Below the pieces are notes generated by a model. It ran no database searches and was not told the DNA's origin. It was given only the letters and a program-made list of their open reading frames with translations. Position numbers and translations under genes: made by a program. A DNA stretch of 64,000 nt from Streptomyces sp. NBC_01463 (GTDB lineage: Bacteria > Actinomycetota > Actinomycetes > Streptomycetales > Streptomycetaceae): positions 8,618,001 to 8,682,000 of the forward strand of contig CP109468.1 of NCBI GenBank assembly GCA_036227345.1. The letters are read 5' to 3'. This document shows positions 35,820-44,955 of the stretch, one piece after another (position 1 is the first letter of the stretch; each line of letters starts with the position of its first letter).

Positions 35820-37574
35820 TCACTCGCTCCCTGACGGCAGGAGCACGGTCAGTGCCCCGGGTTCGACCTCGGCGACGAGCCACCGGCCCGGCCCCACCGG
35901 GTCTCCGTCGATCTCGCGCGGCTGCTGCGGAGCGAAGCGGAGTTCGGCGCGGCGGAAGGTGAAGTACTCCACCGCGGTGCCGGTGCCTTCGCCGTCGGCG
36001 GGCGGGAAACTGCTCTGCGCGGCGGGGCGGGGCGGTTTCGAGCGGCCGCGCAGCAGTATGCCGACGGCACGCAGCCAGCCGGTGGGCCCGTGCGGGTCGA
36101 AGACGGCCAGATCGAGGAGCCCGTCGTCGGGTTCGGCGGCCGGGACGAGGGCGGCGCCGCCCTGCACCCTGCCTATGTTGGCGAGGAGCACCATACGGGC
36201 GGTGCGGTGCAGAACGGGCCCGCGGTCCAGCCGGATCGACAGGGACATCCGGGGCGCTCGCAGGCTGCTGACACCGGCCACCACGTAGGCGGGCCAGCCG
36301 ATGACGGACTTCGCGCGGTCTCCGGTGTGCTCCAGCATCGCGGCGTCCAGTCCGGCGCCGGCCATGGCGGTGAAGCGCGTCGGGGGGAGGCCGTCGCCCT
36401 CGATCCGGCCGAGGTCGATCCGGCGGGGGCTGCCCGACAGCGCGGCGGCCAGGGCGTCCGCGGGTTTGAGCGGCAGCCCCAGGTTCCGGGCGAGCAGATT
36501 GCCGGTGCCGCAGGGCACCACGGCCAGACCGACTCCGGTACCGGCCAGTGCGTCCGCCACGGTCCGCACCGTTCCGTCGCCGCCGCAGACCACGACCAGC
36601 GCTGCTCCGTCGCGGACCGCGGCGGCCGCCTGGCCGCCGCCCGGGTCGTCGGCGGTGGTGGAGACGAACTCCACGGAGTGACGCCCGTGTTCCTCCAGGA
36701 CCAGCCGCAGCGTGTCGCGTTCCGCGTCGTCGGTCACGGTCGGGTTGACGATGACGACGGTGTGGCCCGGCACGTGTTCCGAGCGTTCCTCCGCGGCCTC
36801 CAGCGCGATCTCCATGGCGTTCGACGGAGCGGGGGCCGGGCTGCTGCCGTCGGTCATCATGGCGCGGCCGACGATCAGGAGCGACAGGCTGCCGTTCAGC
36901 AGGCCGCCGAGGACATCGGTGGGGTGGTGCATCCCCCGGTAGAGGCGTGCCACCGCCACGAGCAGCGGTACGAGAAGCAGCAGGAAGCCGGCCACCTTCC
37001 GCCAGGGGCCCCGGATCCGGGTGAGCACCAGAACGGCGAGACCCGCGTAGAGAGCCGTCGCGGCCCCGGTGTGGCCGGAGGTGTAGCTGGCGGTCGGCGG
37101 CGAGGCGTCGAGGCGGTCCACATCGGGTCGTTCCCGGTCCACGGACACGGTGATGACCAGGAACACCAGCGCCTGGAGCGAGACGGAGACGGCGAGGAAC
37201 ACCGCCTCCCGCCACTTCGGCAGCCTGGGTATGAGGATCAGGCCCACACAGACCAGGGCGGTGATGATGATCACCGTGGCGGTGTTGCCGGCCTCCGACG
37301 CCATGAACGAGGCGTCGTTGAGGCCCGCGTTGCGCAGGTTCTCGAAGCCCTCGTTGACGCGGTCCTCGCTGGTCAGGGGCCAGATGCCGGCTGCGGGTCC
37401 GGTGATCAGGAGGCCGAGGCCCACCATCAGTGCGGCCTGGCAGACGGTCAGTGCGCCGATCCGGACGGCGGCCCCGCCGCTGCCACTGGTCAGGGCGGGA
37501 GACCGCCCCGGCCGGGAGACGGCCCGGGGTTCCGTGGACCTGTGGACCGGTCTCTCCGGCAGGGCGGTGGGCAT
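35820..37574 (-). CDS. Bifunctional PAP2 phosphatase / diacylglycerol kinase-like protein
   Basis: 584 residues from ATG 37574 (GGGGAG upstream). The N-terminal half (about 40-270) is an integral PAP2 domain with VSVDRERPDVDRL, SYTSGHTGAATAL and LYRGMHHPTDVLGG. The C-terminal half (about 290-584) is a soluble diacylglycerol/sphingosine kinase-like domain with the nucleotide loop VVVCGGDGTVRTVADAL and VVPCGTGNLLARNLG. Such fusions couple dephosphorylation and phosphorylation of membrane lipids. It is the first gene of the minus-strand operon with YihY and a second PAP2 protein. Longer in-frame starts exist upstream but lack a ribosome site. Confidence 0.9.
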   Translation of the reverse strand: MPTALPERPVHRSTEPRAVSRPGRSPALTSGSGGAAVRIGALTVCQAALMVGLGLLITGPAAGIWPLTSEDRVNEGFENLRNAGLNDASFMASEAGNTATVIIITALVCVGLILIPRLPKWREAVFLAVSVSLQALVFLVITVSVDRERPDVDRLDASPPTASYTSGHTGAATALYAGLAVLVLTRIRGPWRKVAGFLLLLVPLLVAVARLYRGMHHPTDVLGGLLNGSLSLLIVGRAMMTDGSSPAPAPSNAMEIALEAAEERSEHVPGHTVVIVNPTVTDDAERDTLRLVLEEHGRHSVEFVSTTADDPGGGQAAAAVRDGAALVVVCGGDGTVRTVADALAGTGVGLAVVPCGTGNLLARNLGLPLKPADALAAALSGSPRRIDLGRIEGDGLPPTRFTAMAGAGLDAAMLEHTGDRAKSVIGWPAYVVAGVSSLRAPRMSLSIRLDRGPVLHRTARMVLLANIGRVQGGAALVPAAEPDDGLLDLAVFDPHGPTGWLRAVGILLRGRSKPPRPAAQSSFPPADGEGTGTAVEYFTFRRAELRFAPQQPREIDGDPVGPGRWLVAEVEPGALTVLLPSGSE

Positions 37575-37746
37575 GGCGCTCCCCGTGTTCGGCAGTGCGA
37601 CGACAGTGGTGGCCGGGCGCGTGTTCGGCCCGTCCGGTGTTCCGCCGTCTGCCCCGAAATCCGCCCGGCAGGCATGCACCCGTCCGCCATGTGATCCCTC
37701 GCGCCACGTGAGCCCCTGTGCCCCGTGTGTGCCCCGGCCCGGGCGA

Positions 37747-37785
37747 CGCTCATCAGCCCCGCGTCCCGGACGGGGCTGATGAGCG
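37747..37785 (-). terminator. Strong terminator of the leftward mannoside operon
   Basis: Perfect 15-bp stem: CGCTCATCAGCCCCG (37747-37761), a 9-nt loop, CGGGGCTGATGAGCG (37771-37785). It starts 19 bp past the alpha-mannosidase stop and separates that operon from the lipid operon transcribed in the same direction. Confidence 0.85.
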
Positions 37786-37803
37786 CGTCATGGCCGCCGC
37801 CGT

Positions 37804-40800
37804 TCAGCCCACGTCGACAGCCGAGGCCGCGTGGCCGGCAGGCACCAGGCGAAGGGTCAGAATCTGGAACGGGCGCAGGGACAGCGTCACGTCGGATCCC
37901 TCCAGGACCGGAGCGGGCTCACTCTCCAGCTCCCGTTCCAGCAGATCCGTGACCCGTGCGGAGGCGACGGCGAAACCGGCTCGGAGGGTGGTCCGCACCC
38001 GGCCGCCGCCGGACTCGTAGAGCCGGACGATCACGTCGCCCGAGCGGTCGTCCGCGAGCTTGATCGCCTCGATGACGACGCCGACGTCATCGACCCGCAC
38101 CAGCGGCTCGACGGTCGCGCCGCCGGGGACCGCACGCTCGGGCAGGTTGAAGTGATAGCCCTCGCGGATCGCGTCGTGGATGTCCGCGCCGAGGACCAGC
38201 GCGTACCGCAGCCGGTGTTCACCTCGGTCGCAGTCGGGATCGGGGAAGAGCGGGGCGCGCAGGAGCGAGATCCGCGCCGTCGTGGTGGTTCCGCCGTCGG
38301 GGCGGACGTCCCGCGTCACGTCGTGGCCGTAGCTGGAGTCGTTGACCAGGGCCGCGCCCCAGCCCGGCTCCGCGAGGTGCAGGTAGCGGTGGGCACAGAT
38401 CTCGAACCGGGCGCTGTCCCATGAGGTGTTGCTGTGCGTGGGGCGCCGGACATGGCCGAAGGGGATCTCGGCGCTGGACTCCGCCGCCCGTACGTCGAGC
38501 GGGAAGGCGGCCTTGAGTATCTTCTCGGACTCCTGCCAGTCGACGTCCGTCTCGACGTCGAGACGGCGGCTGCCCTCGTCGAGACGCAGCACCTGAGTGA
38601 TGCGGGAGGCGTTGAAGCTGCGTACCACCCTCACCCCGCCGGGGACCGCGGCGACCTCGTCCGCCCCGGTCAGGTCGCGCACGGTGTTGCGGTAGAACGC
38701 GTCGACGTCCCAGGCATCCCACTGGTTCGGGAAGTCCTGGTGCAGCTGGAGGAGGTTGCCGACCGCACCGGGCGCGAGCGCCTCGCGGCCGGCCGTCAGG
38801 TCCAGGGCGGAGGTGACCAGGCCCCGGGCGTCCACCGTGAAGCGCACGAGGCCGTTGTCCAGGACGAACCCGCCGTCCTCGACGGGCCGGGCGGCGACCT
38901 GGCGGGCAGTCCGCCCACGCGGTGAGGCGCCGAGCGCGGGAACGCCGTCGCGTGCGTGCGGGGCCGCGTTGAACACGGTCTCGCCGTCGGCCCCGCTTCC
39001 GTCGGCCGGCCCGGTCCCGCTCGCCGCGAGATCGCGCTGGGCGCCGTCGATGACCTCGCCGAGCTCCCGGGCCACCTCCGCGTACGTTTCCTCGGCCTCC
39101 CGGTGCACCCACGCGATCGACGTGCCGGGCAGGATGTCGTGGAACTGGTGGAGCAGCACGGACTTCCACACCCGGTCGAGCAGTTCGTACGGGTACGGGC
39201 GGCCGCCGCGCACGGCCGCCGTCGCGGCCCACAGCTCGGCCTCCCGGAGCAGGTGCTCGCTGCGGCGGTTGCCCTGCTTGGTGGCGAGCTGACTGGTGAG
39301 CGTGCCGCGGTGCAGCTCCAGGTAGAGTTCGCCGACCCAGACGGGCGCGTCTTGGTACTCCGCCCGCGCCTTGGTGAAGAACTCCTCGGGGCCCTCCATC
39401 TCCAGCCGCGCCGAACCTTCGAGGTTCTCCAGCCTCCGTGCGCGTGCCAGCATCTCGCGGGTGGGACCGCCGCCGCCGTCCCCGTAGCCGAACGGGACGA
39501 GTGAACGGTTCGCCGCGCCCTTGTCCCGGAAGTTGCGCTCGGTGTGCGCGATGTCGGCGCCGGAAAGATCGCCGTTGTAGGAGTCGACGGGAGGGAAGTG
39601 GCTGAAGATGCGGGTCCCGTCGATGCCCTCCCACCAGAAGGTGTGGTGAGGGAATGCGTTGGTGGTGTTCCAGGAGATCTTCTGGGTGAGGAACCACTCG
39701 ATGCCGGCCAGCTTCATGAGCTGCGGCAGTGCCGCGTTGTAACCGAAGGTGTCGGGCAGCCACATGTCCTTCGTCTCGACCCCGAACTCCTCCAGGTAGA
39801 AGCGCTTGCCGTGCACGAACTGACGGACCAGCGACTCCCCTCCGGAGAGATTGGTGTCCGGTTCGACCCACAGACTGCCGGTGGGCAGGAACTGCCCGGT
39901 GCGCACCTTCTCGACCACGCGGGCGAACACCTCGGGCCGCTGCTCCTTGAGCCAGGCGAGCTGCTGCGCCTGGGACATGACGAAGCGGAACTCGGGGTGG
40001 TCGTCCATCAGGGCGGTGACGTTCGAGACGGTCCGGGCCGCCTTGCGCACGGTCTCGCGTACGGGCCAGAGCCAGGCGGTGTCGATGTGCGCGTGGCCGA
40101 CGGCGGAGACGCGGTGGGCGCTCGCGTGCGCGGGGGAGGCCAGCGCCGGGGCGAGGATCTCGCGTGCGTGCGCGGCGCTCTCGCCGATCTCCTGGAGGTC
40201 GATGACGTCCAGGCCGCGGTTCACGGCGTGCTCCAGCTGCCGGCGCCGGGTGGAGTCCTCGGGCAGCTGGTGCATCAGGCCGCCGAGGACGTCCAGATCC
40301 TGTACGAGCTCCCAGACGGCGGAATCGAAGAGGGCGAAGTCCATCCGGTTCAGCCGGTAGAGCGGCTCGCCCGGTGCCCCGTCGCCGTGCAGCCAGGGGG
40401 CGACACCGCCGGACCGGGTCGGGACGAAGGGGTCGCCCCCGGCACCCGAGTCGAAGATCACCGGGTTGGCGGACGCCTCGACGTAGTAGACGAACGACTC
40501 GCCACCGGCGGCACGTTCGGCGACCGGCAGCCAGGTGTTGCGGGGATTGAGCGCCTTGACCGGTGTTCCGTCGGCGCGGTGGACGAGGCCCTCGGCGGAG
40601 AAGCCCGGCTGCGTGCTGCCGAAGCCCAGGTCCAGAACCGCCTCGACGCGCTGTCCGGCCCAGGCGGCGGGCACGGTGCCGCTGATCCGGAACCAGCTGG
40701 TGGACCAGGCAGGTCCCCACATCGCACCGGTGCGGACCGGCTCGTACGGGGCTGCGATTCCTTCGGCCACGGGCACGGGCTCACCCGTGACGTTCCATGT

Positions 40801-40902
40801 CGCGACGTCCAGGGGCAGGCTCTCGCGGTACACCGCGGGCCGCAGGCGCTGGTCGAGCACGCGGGCGAGACGGCGTTCGGTGACCGTTCGGTCGTGGTGC
40901 AT
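37804..40902 (-). CDS. GH38 alpha-mannosidase, cytoplasmic
   Basis: 1,032 residues, no signal peptide, GGAG 6 nt before ATG 40902. The N-terminal beta domain (1-250) is followed by the GH38 catalytic barrel: zinc ligands in VGHAHIDTAWLWP (His272, Asp274), catalytic nucleophile Asp384 in DMWLPDTFGYNAALPQL, and a further zinc His probably near LHQFHDILPG. The middle and C-terminal beta-sandwich domains complete the usual 1,000-residue length. It cleaves alpha-mannosides inside the cell, suiting import of short manno-oligosaccharides by the ABC transporter across the divide. It is last in the leftward operon, 73 bp after the LacI gene. Confidence 0.93.
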   Translation of the reverse strand: MHHDRTVTERRLARVLDQRLRPAVYRESLPLDVATWNVTGEPVPVAEGIAAPYEPVRTGAMWGPAWSTSWFRISGTVPAAWAGQRVEAVLDLGFGSTQPGFSAEGLVHRADGTPVKALNPRNTWLPVAERAAGGESFVYYVEASANPVIFDSGAGGDPFVPTRSGGVAPWLHGDGAPGEPLYRLNRMDFALFDSAVWELVQDLDVLGGLMHQLPEDSTRRRQLEHAVNRGLDVIDLQEIGESAAHAREILAPALASPAHASAHRVSAVGHAHIDTAWLWPVRETVRKAARTVSNVTALMDDHPEFRFVMSQAQQLAWLKEQRPEVFARVVEKVRTGQFLPTGSLWVEPDTNLSGGESLVRQFVHGKRFYLEEFGVETKDMWLPDTFGYNAALPQLMKLAGIEWFLTQKISWNTTNAFPHHTFWWEGIDGTRIFSHFPPVDSYNGDLSGADIAHTERNFRDKGAANRSLVPFGYGDGGGGPTREMLARARRLENLEGSARLEMEGPEEFFTKARAEYQDAPVWVGELYLELHRGTLTSQLATKQGNRRSEHLLREAELWAATAAVRGGRPYPYELLDRVWKSVLLHQFHDILPGTSIAWVHREAEETYAEVARELGEVIDGAQRDLAASGTGPADGSGADGETVFNAAPHARDGVPALGASPRGRTARQVAARPVEDGGFVLDNGLVRFTVDARGLVTSALDLTAGREALAPGAVGNLLQLHQDFPNQWDAWDVDAFYRNTVRDLTGADEVAAVPGGVRVVRSFNASRITQVLRLDEGSRRLDVETDVDWQESEKILKAAFPLDVRAAESSAEIPFGHVRRPTHSNTSWDSARFEICAHRYLHLAEPGWGAALVNDSSYGHDVTRDVRPDGGTTTTARISLLRAPLFPDPDCDRGEHRLRYALVLGADIHDAIREGYHFNLPERAVPGGATVEPLVRVDDVGVVIEAIKLADDRSGDVIVRLYESGGGRVRTTLRAGFAVASARVTDLLERELESEPAPVLEGSDVTLSLRPFQILTLRLVPAGHAASAVDVG

Positions 40903-40975
40903 GGGGGACTCCGTGAGGGAGGACGGGGAGGCGAAAGGGCAAGCCGGTGCCGTGGCAGCGGCGGCAGGGAACGGG

Positions 40976-41992
40976 TCAGCGCGTCCCGTAGCGGATGACG
41001 TGGGTGGGTACGACGGTCCGGCGGGCCGGGATCGGCTCGGCGGACGAACCGTTGATCCGGTCGATGAGCATCTGGCCCGCCCGCCGGCCGATCTCGTCGG
41101 CGTCGTAGGAGACGATGGTCAGCGGCAGACCGAGGACGTCCGCGAGGTCGAAGTCGTCGAATCCGGCCAGCGCGACCGGTCTGCCGAGCGCCCGCACGGC
41201 GCGGATGGCGCCCTGCGTCAGGCGGTTGTTGGTGCAGAAGAGGGCTGTCGGCGCGTCGGGTGCGTCGAGCAGCGCCCGTGCGGCGGCCTCCGCGGTGGGC
41301 ACATCGGTGAGGCCGCGCCGCACCTGGCTCTCGTCGGGTTCGAGCCCGGCCGCCTCATGGGCGGCCCAGTATCCGCGGAACCGTTCGGCGCCGGTGTACA
41401 GGGCGGGCGGGTTGCCCAGGAAACCGATGCGGCGGTGGCCGTCCGCGATGAGCTGTCCGGTGGCCTGCTCGGCGCCGCCGAAGTCGTCGACGAGGACGCA
41501 GTCGGCGTCCATCCCGGCGGGCGGCCGGGACGCCAGGACGATCGGCATGCCGCGCAGCGCCGCGGGCGCGAGATGACGGTGGCTGCTGCCCGCCGGCACG
41601 ACGATCATGCCGTCGACCTGACGGGACGCCAGGTCCTCGACGAGCCCGCGTTCCCTGTCGACCTGCTCCGCGGTGTTGCTGAGCAGCACCCGCAGGCCGT
41701 GCTCGGACGCCACCTCCTGCACACCGAGCGCCAGACGCGAGTAGAAGGGGTTGGCGAGGTTGGTGACGACCAGTCCGATCATCCCGCTGCCGCCCAGCCG
41801 CAGACTGCGCGCCGTCTCGTTGCGCCGGTAGCCGAGTGCCTCGACGGCGGCGAGCACGCGCTCCCGGGCGGCCTCGCTGACCCGGGTGTCGTTCTTCAGC
41901 ACCCGGGAGACCGTCATGGCACTGACGCCGGCGCTCGCGGCCACGTCGCGCATCGTCGGGGCTCCGCCCTCACCCGATCGCTGCTGTGCCAT
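40976..41992 (-). CDS. LacI-family repressor of the mannoside locus
   Basis: 338 residues from ATG 41992 (GGAGAA upstream). The helix-turn-helix is TMRDVAASAGVSAMTVSRVL (about 13-32), then the hinge helix (RRNETARSLRLGGSGMIGLV), then a periplasmic-binding-protein-like sensor domain ending VVPTHVIRYGTR. It is encoded inside the leftward operon and so probably represses itself. Its likely operators are the related sequences at 44719-44740 and 44834-44850, over the two divergent promoters. The effector is probably a mannoside or mannose derivative, inferred from the gene set. Confidence 0.92.
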   Translation of the reverse strand: MAQQRSGEGGAPTMRDVAASAGVSAMTVSRVLKNDTRVSEAARERVLAAVEALGYRRNETARSLRLGGSGMIGLVVTNLANPFYSRLALGVQEVASEHGLRVLLSNTAEQVDRERGLVEDLASRQVDGMIVVPAGSSHRHLAPAALRGMPIVLASRPPAGMDADCVLVDDFGGAEQATGQLIADGHRRIGFLGNPPALYTGAERFRGYWAAHEAAGLEPDESQVRRGLTDVPTAEAAARALLDAPDAPTALFCTNNRLTQGAIRAVRALGRPVALAGFDDFDLADVLGLPLTIVSYDADEIGRRAGQMLIDRINGSSAEPIPARRTVVPTHVIRYGTR

Positions 41993-42047
41993 GGGCGGTT
42001 CTCCTGCGGGGTCGTCGGGTGGCCGGTGGTTGGCGAACGCCGTCATT

Positions 42048-42974
42048 CTAGGTCCGTACGGGGGGAGTGCCGGCGGACCTGTGCAACGCCCAGTGGGCCG
42101 CGCCGATGAGCGGTGCGTCGGCGGGGCGTCCGGCCGTGACGGTCGGGGGCGCGGTCCCGGGTGCCCATGAGTCGAACCCCTCCCGGACGGCCGGCCCCAC
42201 CAGGTCCCAGGAGCGGGCCATCGACCCTCCCACGACCATCAGTTCCGGGCGGAACCGCTCGCACCAGGGTGCGAGCGCGCGCCCGAGTGCCCCGAAGCAG
42301 TGCCGGACGGTACGCAGGGCGTGTGTGTCACCGGCCCGGGCCGAACCGGCGATGTCGTGCACGTCCGGGAGGCCGTCGGCATCGGGCACCCCGGCGGTGC
42401 GGGCGTAGAACCTGCGGATGGCCCGCCGCGACACGACCTCCTCCAGCGGGAGCCCGTCGACGGTCATCCGGTGCGCCCTGCCGTCGGGCGGCACGTCGGG
42501 GCCCTCCACGACCGGGTGCCCGCCCGCCAGGAAGGAGGAGCCGACACCCGTCCCGAGCGTGATGCACAGGGCCCGGCTCCGGCCGGCGGCCGCGCCCGCC
42601 CGGTACTCGCCCAGGGCGAACGCGTCGGCGTCGTTGACGAAACTGATGCCGCTCGGGGCTCCCGGCAGCCGGCCGAGCAGTTCCGCGCCGACGTCCACAC
42701 CGTGCAGCGCCTCGAACTTGCCGATGCCCCGGAACCGCCCGACACCGGCGGCGTAGTCGAAGGGACCCGGTATCGCCACGCCCCAGTGCGCGGCCACCGG
42801 GACGTCAACGCGGTCGGCGACGGCGGCGATCGCGTCGAGGAGCTCACGGGCCGGCGCGCCGGCGGGGACCGGCTGCCGTACGACCGAGAAGGGGACGGGC
42901 CGTCCGGCCGCGGTGTTGATGACCGCGGCCGTCACATGGGTGCCGCCGATCTCCAGTACGGGAACGCGGTTCAT
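42048..42974 (-). CDS. ROK-family sugar kinase
   Basis: 308 residues. Phosphate-1 loop LEIGGTHVTAAVI (7-19), the FVNDADAFALGEYRAGAA segment with the catalytic Asp of the ROK fold, and the nucleotide loop CITLGTGVGSSFLAGGHP. The zinc-binding CxCGxxGCxE motif of many ROK kinases is absent; the corresponding region reads AHRMTVDGLPLEEVVS. It probably phosphorylates mannose released by the mannosidases at position 6, feeding the isomerase whose stop overlaps this start (TGA/ATG at 42971-42974). Sugar specificity is inferred from context. Confidence 0.85.
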   Translation of the reverse strand: MNRVPVLEIGGTHVTAAVINTAAGRPVPFSVVRQPVPAGAPARELLDAIAAVADRVDVPVAAHWGVAIPGPFDYAAGVGRFRGIGKFEALHGVDVGAELLGRLPGAPSGISFVNDADAFALGEYRAGAAAGRSRALCITLGTGVGSSFLAGGHPVVEGPDVPPDGRAHRMTVDGLPLEEVVSRRAIRRFYARTAGVPDADGLPDVHDIAGSARAGDTHALRTVRHCFGALGRALAPWCERFRPELMVVGGSMARSWDLVGPAVREGFDSWAPGTAPPTVTAGRPADAPLIGAAHWALHRSAGTPPVRT

Positions 42975-44683
42975 ACCTGCGTCACCAGGGACTTCACCAC
43001 GTGCACCGGACGACTGCCGACGGGGTGCAGCCGGTAGGGGCCGACGGACGCGGGCACGGTGAGGGTCTCGGCGAACGCGAGCTCGTGACGGAGACCGCCG
43101 GCGGTCTCCACGACGACGCCGTCACCGGCCGAGACGTTGAGGATGTGGAAGCGGTCCGCGGTGTCGTCATCGGCGGCCTCCGGCCCCTCGATCACGAAGC
43201 GGTGCACGGCGTAGAACATGTCGGGCAGCGCGCCGACGACCTCCTCGCGCCAGCCCCGGCCCTCGCGCAGGGTCCGCGGCTGCTGGACGAGGTCCTTCAG
43301 CACGTCGTCGCCGCGCCGCGAGCTGTCGAGGTTGGCGAACCCGTGCGCGTACGAGAGCGGCCGCGGCGCACCCGAGGTGCCCTTGCGCAGCCAGTCGTAG
43401 AAGCGCAGGGAGTAGAGGTAGGGCGTGGCGCTGATCTCCAGGACCAGGTTGCCCTCGCCGGACGCGTGCGGGGTGCCGGCCGGGATCATGAAGAGCTGCC
43501 CGGCGTCGGCCGGGTGCGTCATGACGTGGTCCTCGACGCGCAGCGGGAGCCCGTCCGCCGCGGCCGCCTCGACCTCCTTGCGCATGACGTCCACGTCAGC
43601 ACTCTCCCGCAGGCCGAGGTAGACCTGCGCACCGGGTTCGCTCGCGGTCACGTAGTACGTCTCGTGCTGGGTGTACGGCCAGCCGAACGTGTCCCGCATG
43701 TACTGCTCCCGCGGGTGCAGGTGCAGGGACAGATTGCCGCCGCCGACCGTGTCGAGGTAGTCGAAGCGGATGGGGAACGACGTGCCGTAGCGACGGTGGA
43801 CGTCAGGGCCGAGGAACTCCTCGGGGTGCAGCTCGCAGAGCAGCTGGAAGGGGAGCTCCACCTGGGCCGCCTCGTCCTGGCCGACCAGGATTCCGGCTTC
43901 GGGTGCGATGAGTTCGTAGCCGAGGGCCGTGTTGCCGCCCCGGGGCTCGAAGCCCAGCTCCCGCGCGCCCCACTGGCCGCCCCACGGCGTGGAGTTGAAG
44001 AAGGGGCGGGTACGGACGGGGCCGCTAGCCAGCACGGCGAGGGTGGCCCGCACGGCGGCGCCGTCCAGAGAGGCGGGGCCCCGCGCGCCCTGCAGGTCGA
44101 CCCATCGGTCGACCCGGCGGGCGACGGCGTCGCGGTGGCGGTCGCCGACGGGCCAGTCGGTGTAGAAGAGGCTGCGCAGTTCGCCGGGGGTCCGGGGGCG
44201 GCCCAGGTTGGCACCGAGCGGCAGCTCTCCCCGCGTGACGGCCTCCTCGGCGTACCGCTTGGGAAGGTCGGCCCACCACAACAGGTCGGGTTCGGTGAGC
44301 GCGGCTCCCGGACCGAAGACGAGCCTGACGCCGGCGCGCGGACGCGGCTGGACGGGGGGCGTCACGAAGAGGTCGCCCATGGAGAACTCGGCCAGGGGCA
44401 GGAAGAACGGGTCCGCGTCCGCGTGCGGGACACAGAGCCGTTCGACGGCGTCCGCGGACCAGAGATCCCGGACGTCGCACAGGGTGACCTCGGTGCCCCG
44501 GGCGCGCAGAGCGGCGGCGAGGGAGGCGGCGGCCTCCTCCCAGTCCAGTGCGGCGGGCCCGTCGAGGGCGAGAACGGTGGAGGTCGTCGGCACGTCGGCG
44601 ACGGCGGCCGCCCAGCCGGTGACGACGGTGCCGCCGGTGGCGGCGTACCGCGGGTTGCGTTCGTAGGGACGGGGCTGGTGCAC
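42971..44683 (-). CDS. Class I mannose-6-phosphate isomerase with N-terminal kinase-like domain
   Basis: 570 residues from GTG 44683 (AGGAG 7 nt upstream). The C-terminal two thirds (about 210-570) is a cupin-type isomerase with the metal site in NLSLHLHPREQYM, the HETYYVT strand, and IPAGTPHASGEGNLVLEIS. It converts mannose 6-phosphate to fructose 6-phosphate. The first 200 residues (TTSTVLALDGPAALDWEEAA, LRARGTEVTLCDVRDLW, LLWWADLPKRYAEEAV) resemble a nucleoside/phosphoribulokinase-like fold, but the P-loop GxxxxGKS is missing, so it is probably not a kinase. It is the first gene of the leftward operon. Confidence 0.85.
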   Translation of the reverse strand: MHQPRPYERNPRYAATGGTVVTGWAAAVADVPTTSTVLALDGPAALDWEEAAASLAAALRARGTEVTLCDVRDLWSADAVERLCVPHADADPFFLPLAEFSMGDLFVTPPVQPRPRAGVRLVFGPGAALTEPDLLWWADLPKRYAEEAVTRGELPLGANLGRPRTPGELRSLFYTDWPVGDRHRDAVARRVDRWVDLQGARGPASLDGAAVRATLAVLASGPVRTRPFFNSTPWGGQWGARELGFEPRGGNTALGYELIAPEAGILVGQDEAAQVELPFQLLCELHPEEFLGPDVHRRYGTSFPIRFDYLDTVGGGNLSLHLHPREQYMRDTFGWPYTQHETYYVTASEPGAQVYLGLRESADVDVMRKEVEAAAADGLPLRVEDHVMTHPADAGQLFMIPAGTPHASGEGNLVLEISATPYLYSLRFYDWLRKGTSGAPRPLSYAHGFANLDSSRRGDDVLKDLVQQPRTLREGRGWREEVVGALPDMFYAVHRFVIEGPEAADDDTADRFHILNVSAGDGVVVETAGGLRHELAFAETLTVPASVGPYRLHPVGSRPVHVVKSLVTQV

Positions 44684-44718
44684 AGATGCTCCTGATGAGG
44701 ACGGGACCGGCAAGCGTG

Positions 44719-44750
44719 TGAATGGTATCGATAACATTCAACACGAACAA
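44719..44750 (-). promoter_or_regulatory. Leftward promoter with LacI-type operator
   Basis: On the minus strand TTGTTC (44750-44745), 17 nt, then TACCAT (44727-44722) form a promoter for the isomerase operon. A 22-bp palindrome at 44719-44740, with core ATGGTATCGATAACAT and one mismatched pair, covers the spacer and the -10. It is the best LacI-family operator in the window. Confidence 0.75.
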
Positions 44751-44819
44751 GACGCACGAGGAAATGACCCCCGATTCACCCGGCTGAAGTGCGGATCTGT
44801 CAAAGTCCAGGAGAAAGCC

Positions 44820-44850
44820 TTGTCTCGATCTCGTGGTGTCGTTAACATCC
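44820..44850 (+). promoter_or_regulatory. Rightward promoter with matching operator sequence
   Basis: TTGTCT (44820-44825), 17 nt, TAACAT (44843-44848) make a promoter for the ABC transporter operon. The segment 44834-44850, read on the minus strand as GGATGTTAACGACACCA, matches the other operator's GAATGTTATCGATACCA at 14 of 17 positions. It likewise overlaps the -10. The transcript leader before ATG 44956 would be about 100 nt. Confidence 0.7.
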
Positions 44851-44955
44851 TGGCAACCCGGAGCGCGCAGACGAACGCCAGACGCGCTTCCGGTGGATCT
44901 CCACACCGCACCCCAGAGCCACGGATCCCGCCGGGATCCAGAGGGAAGTGAACCC

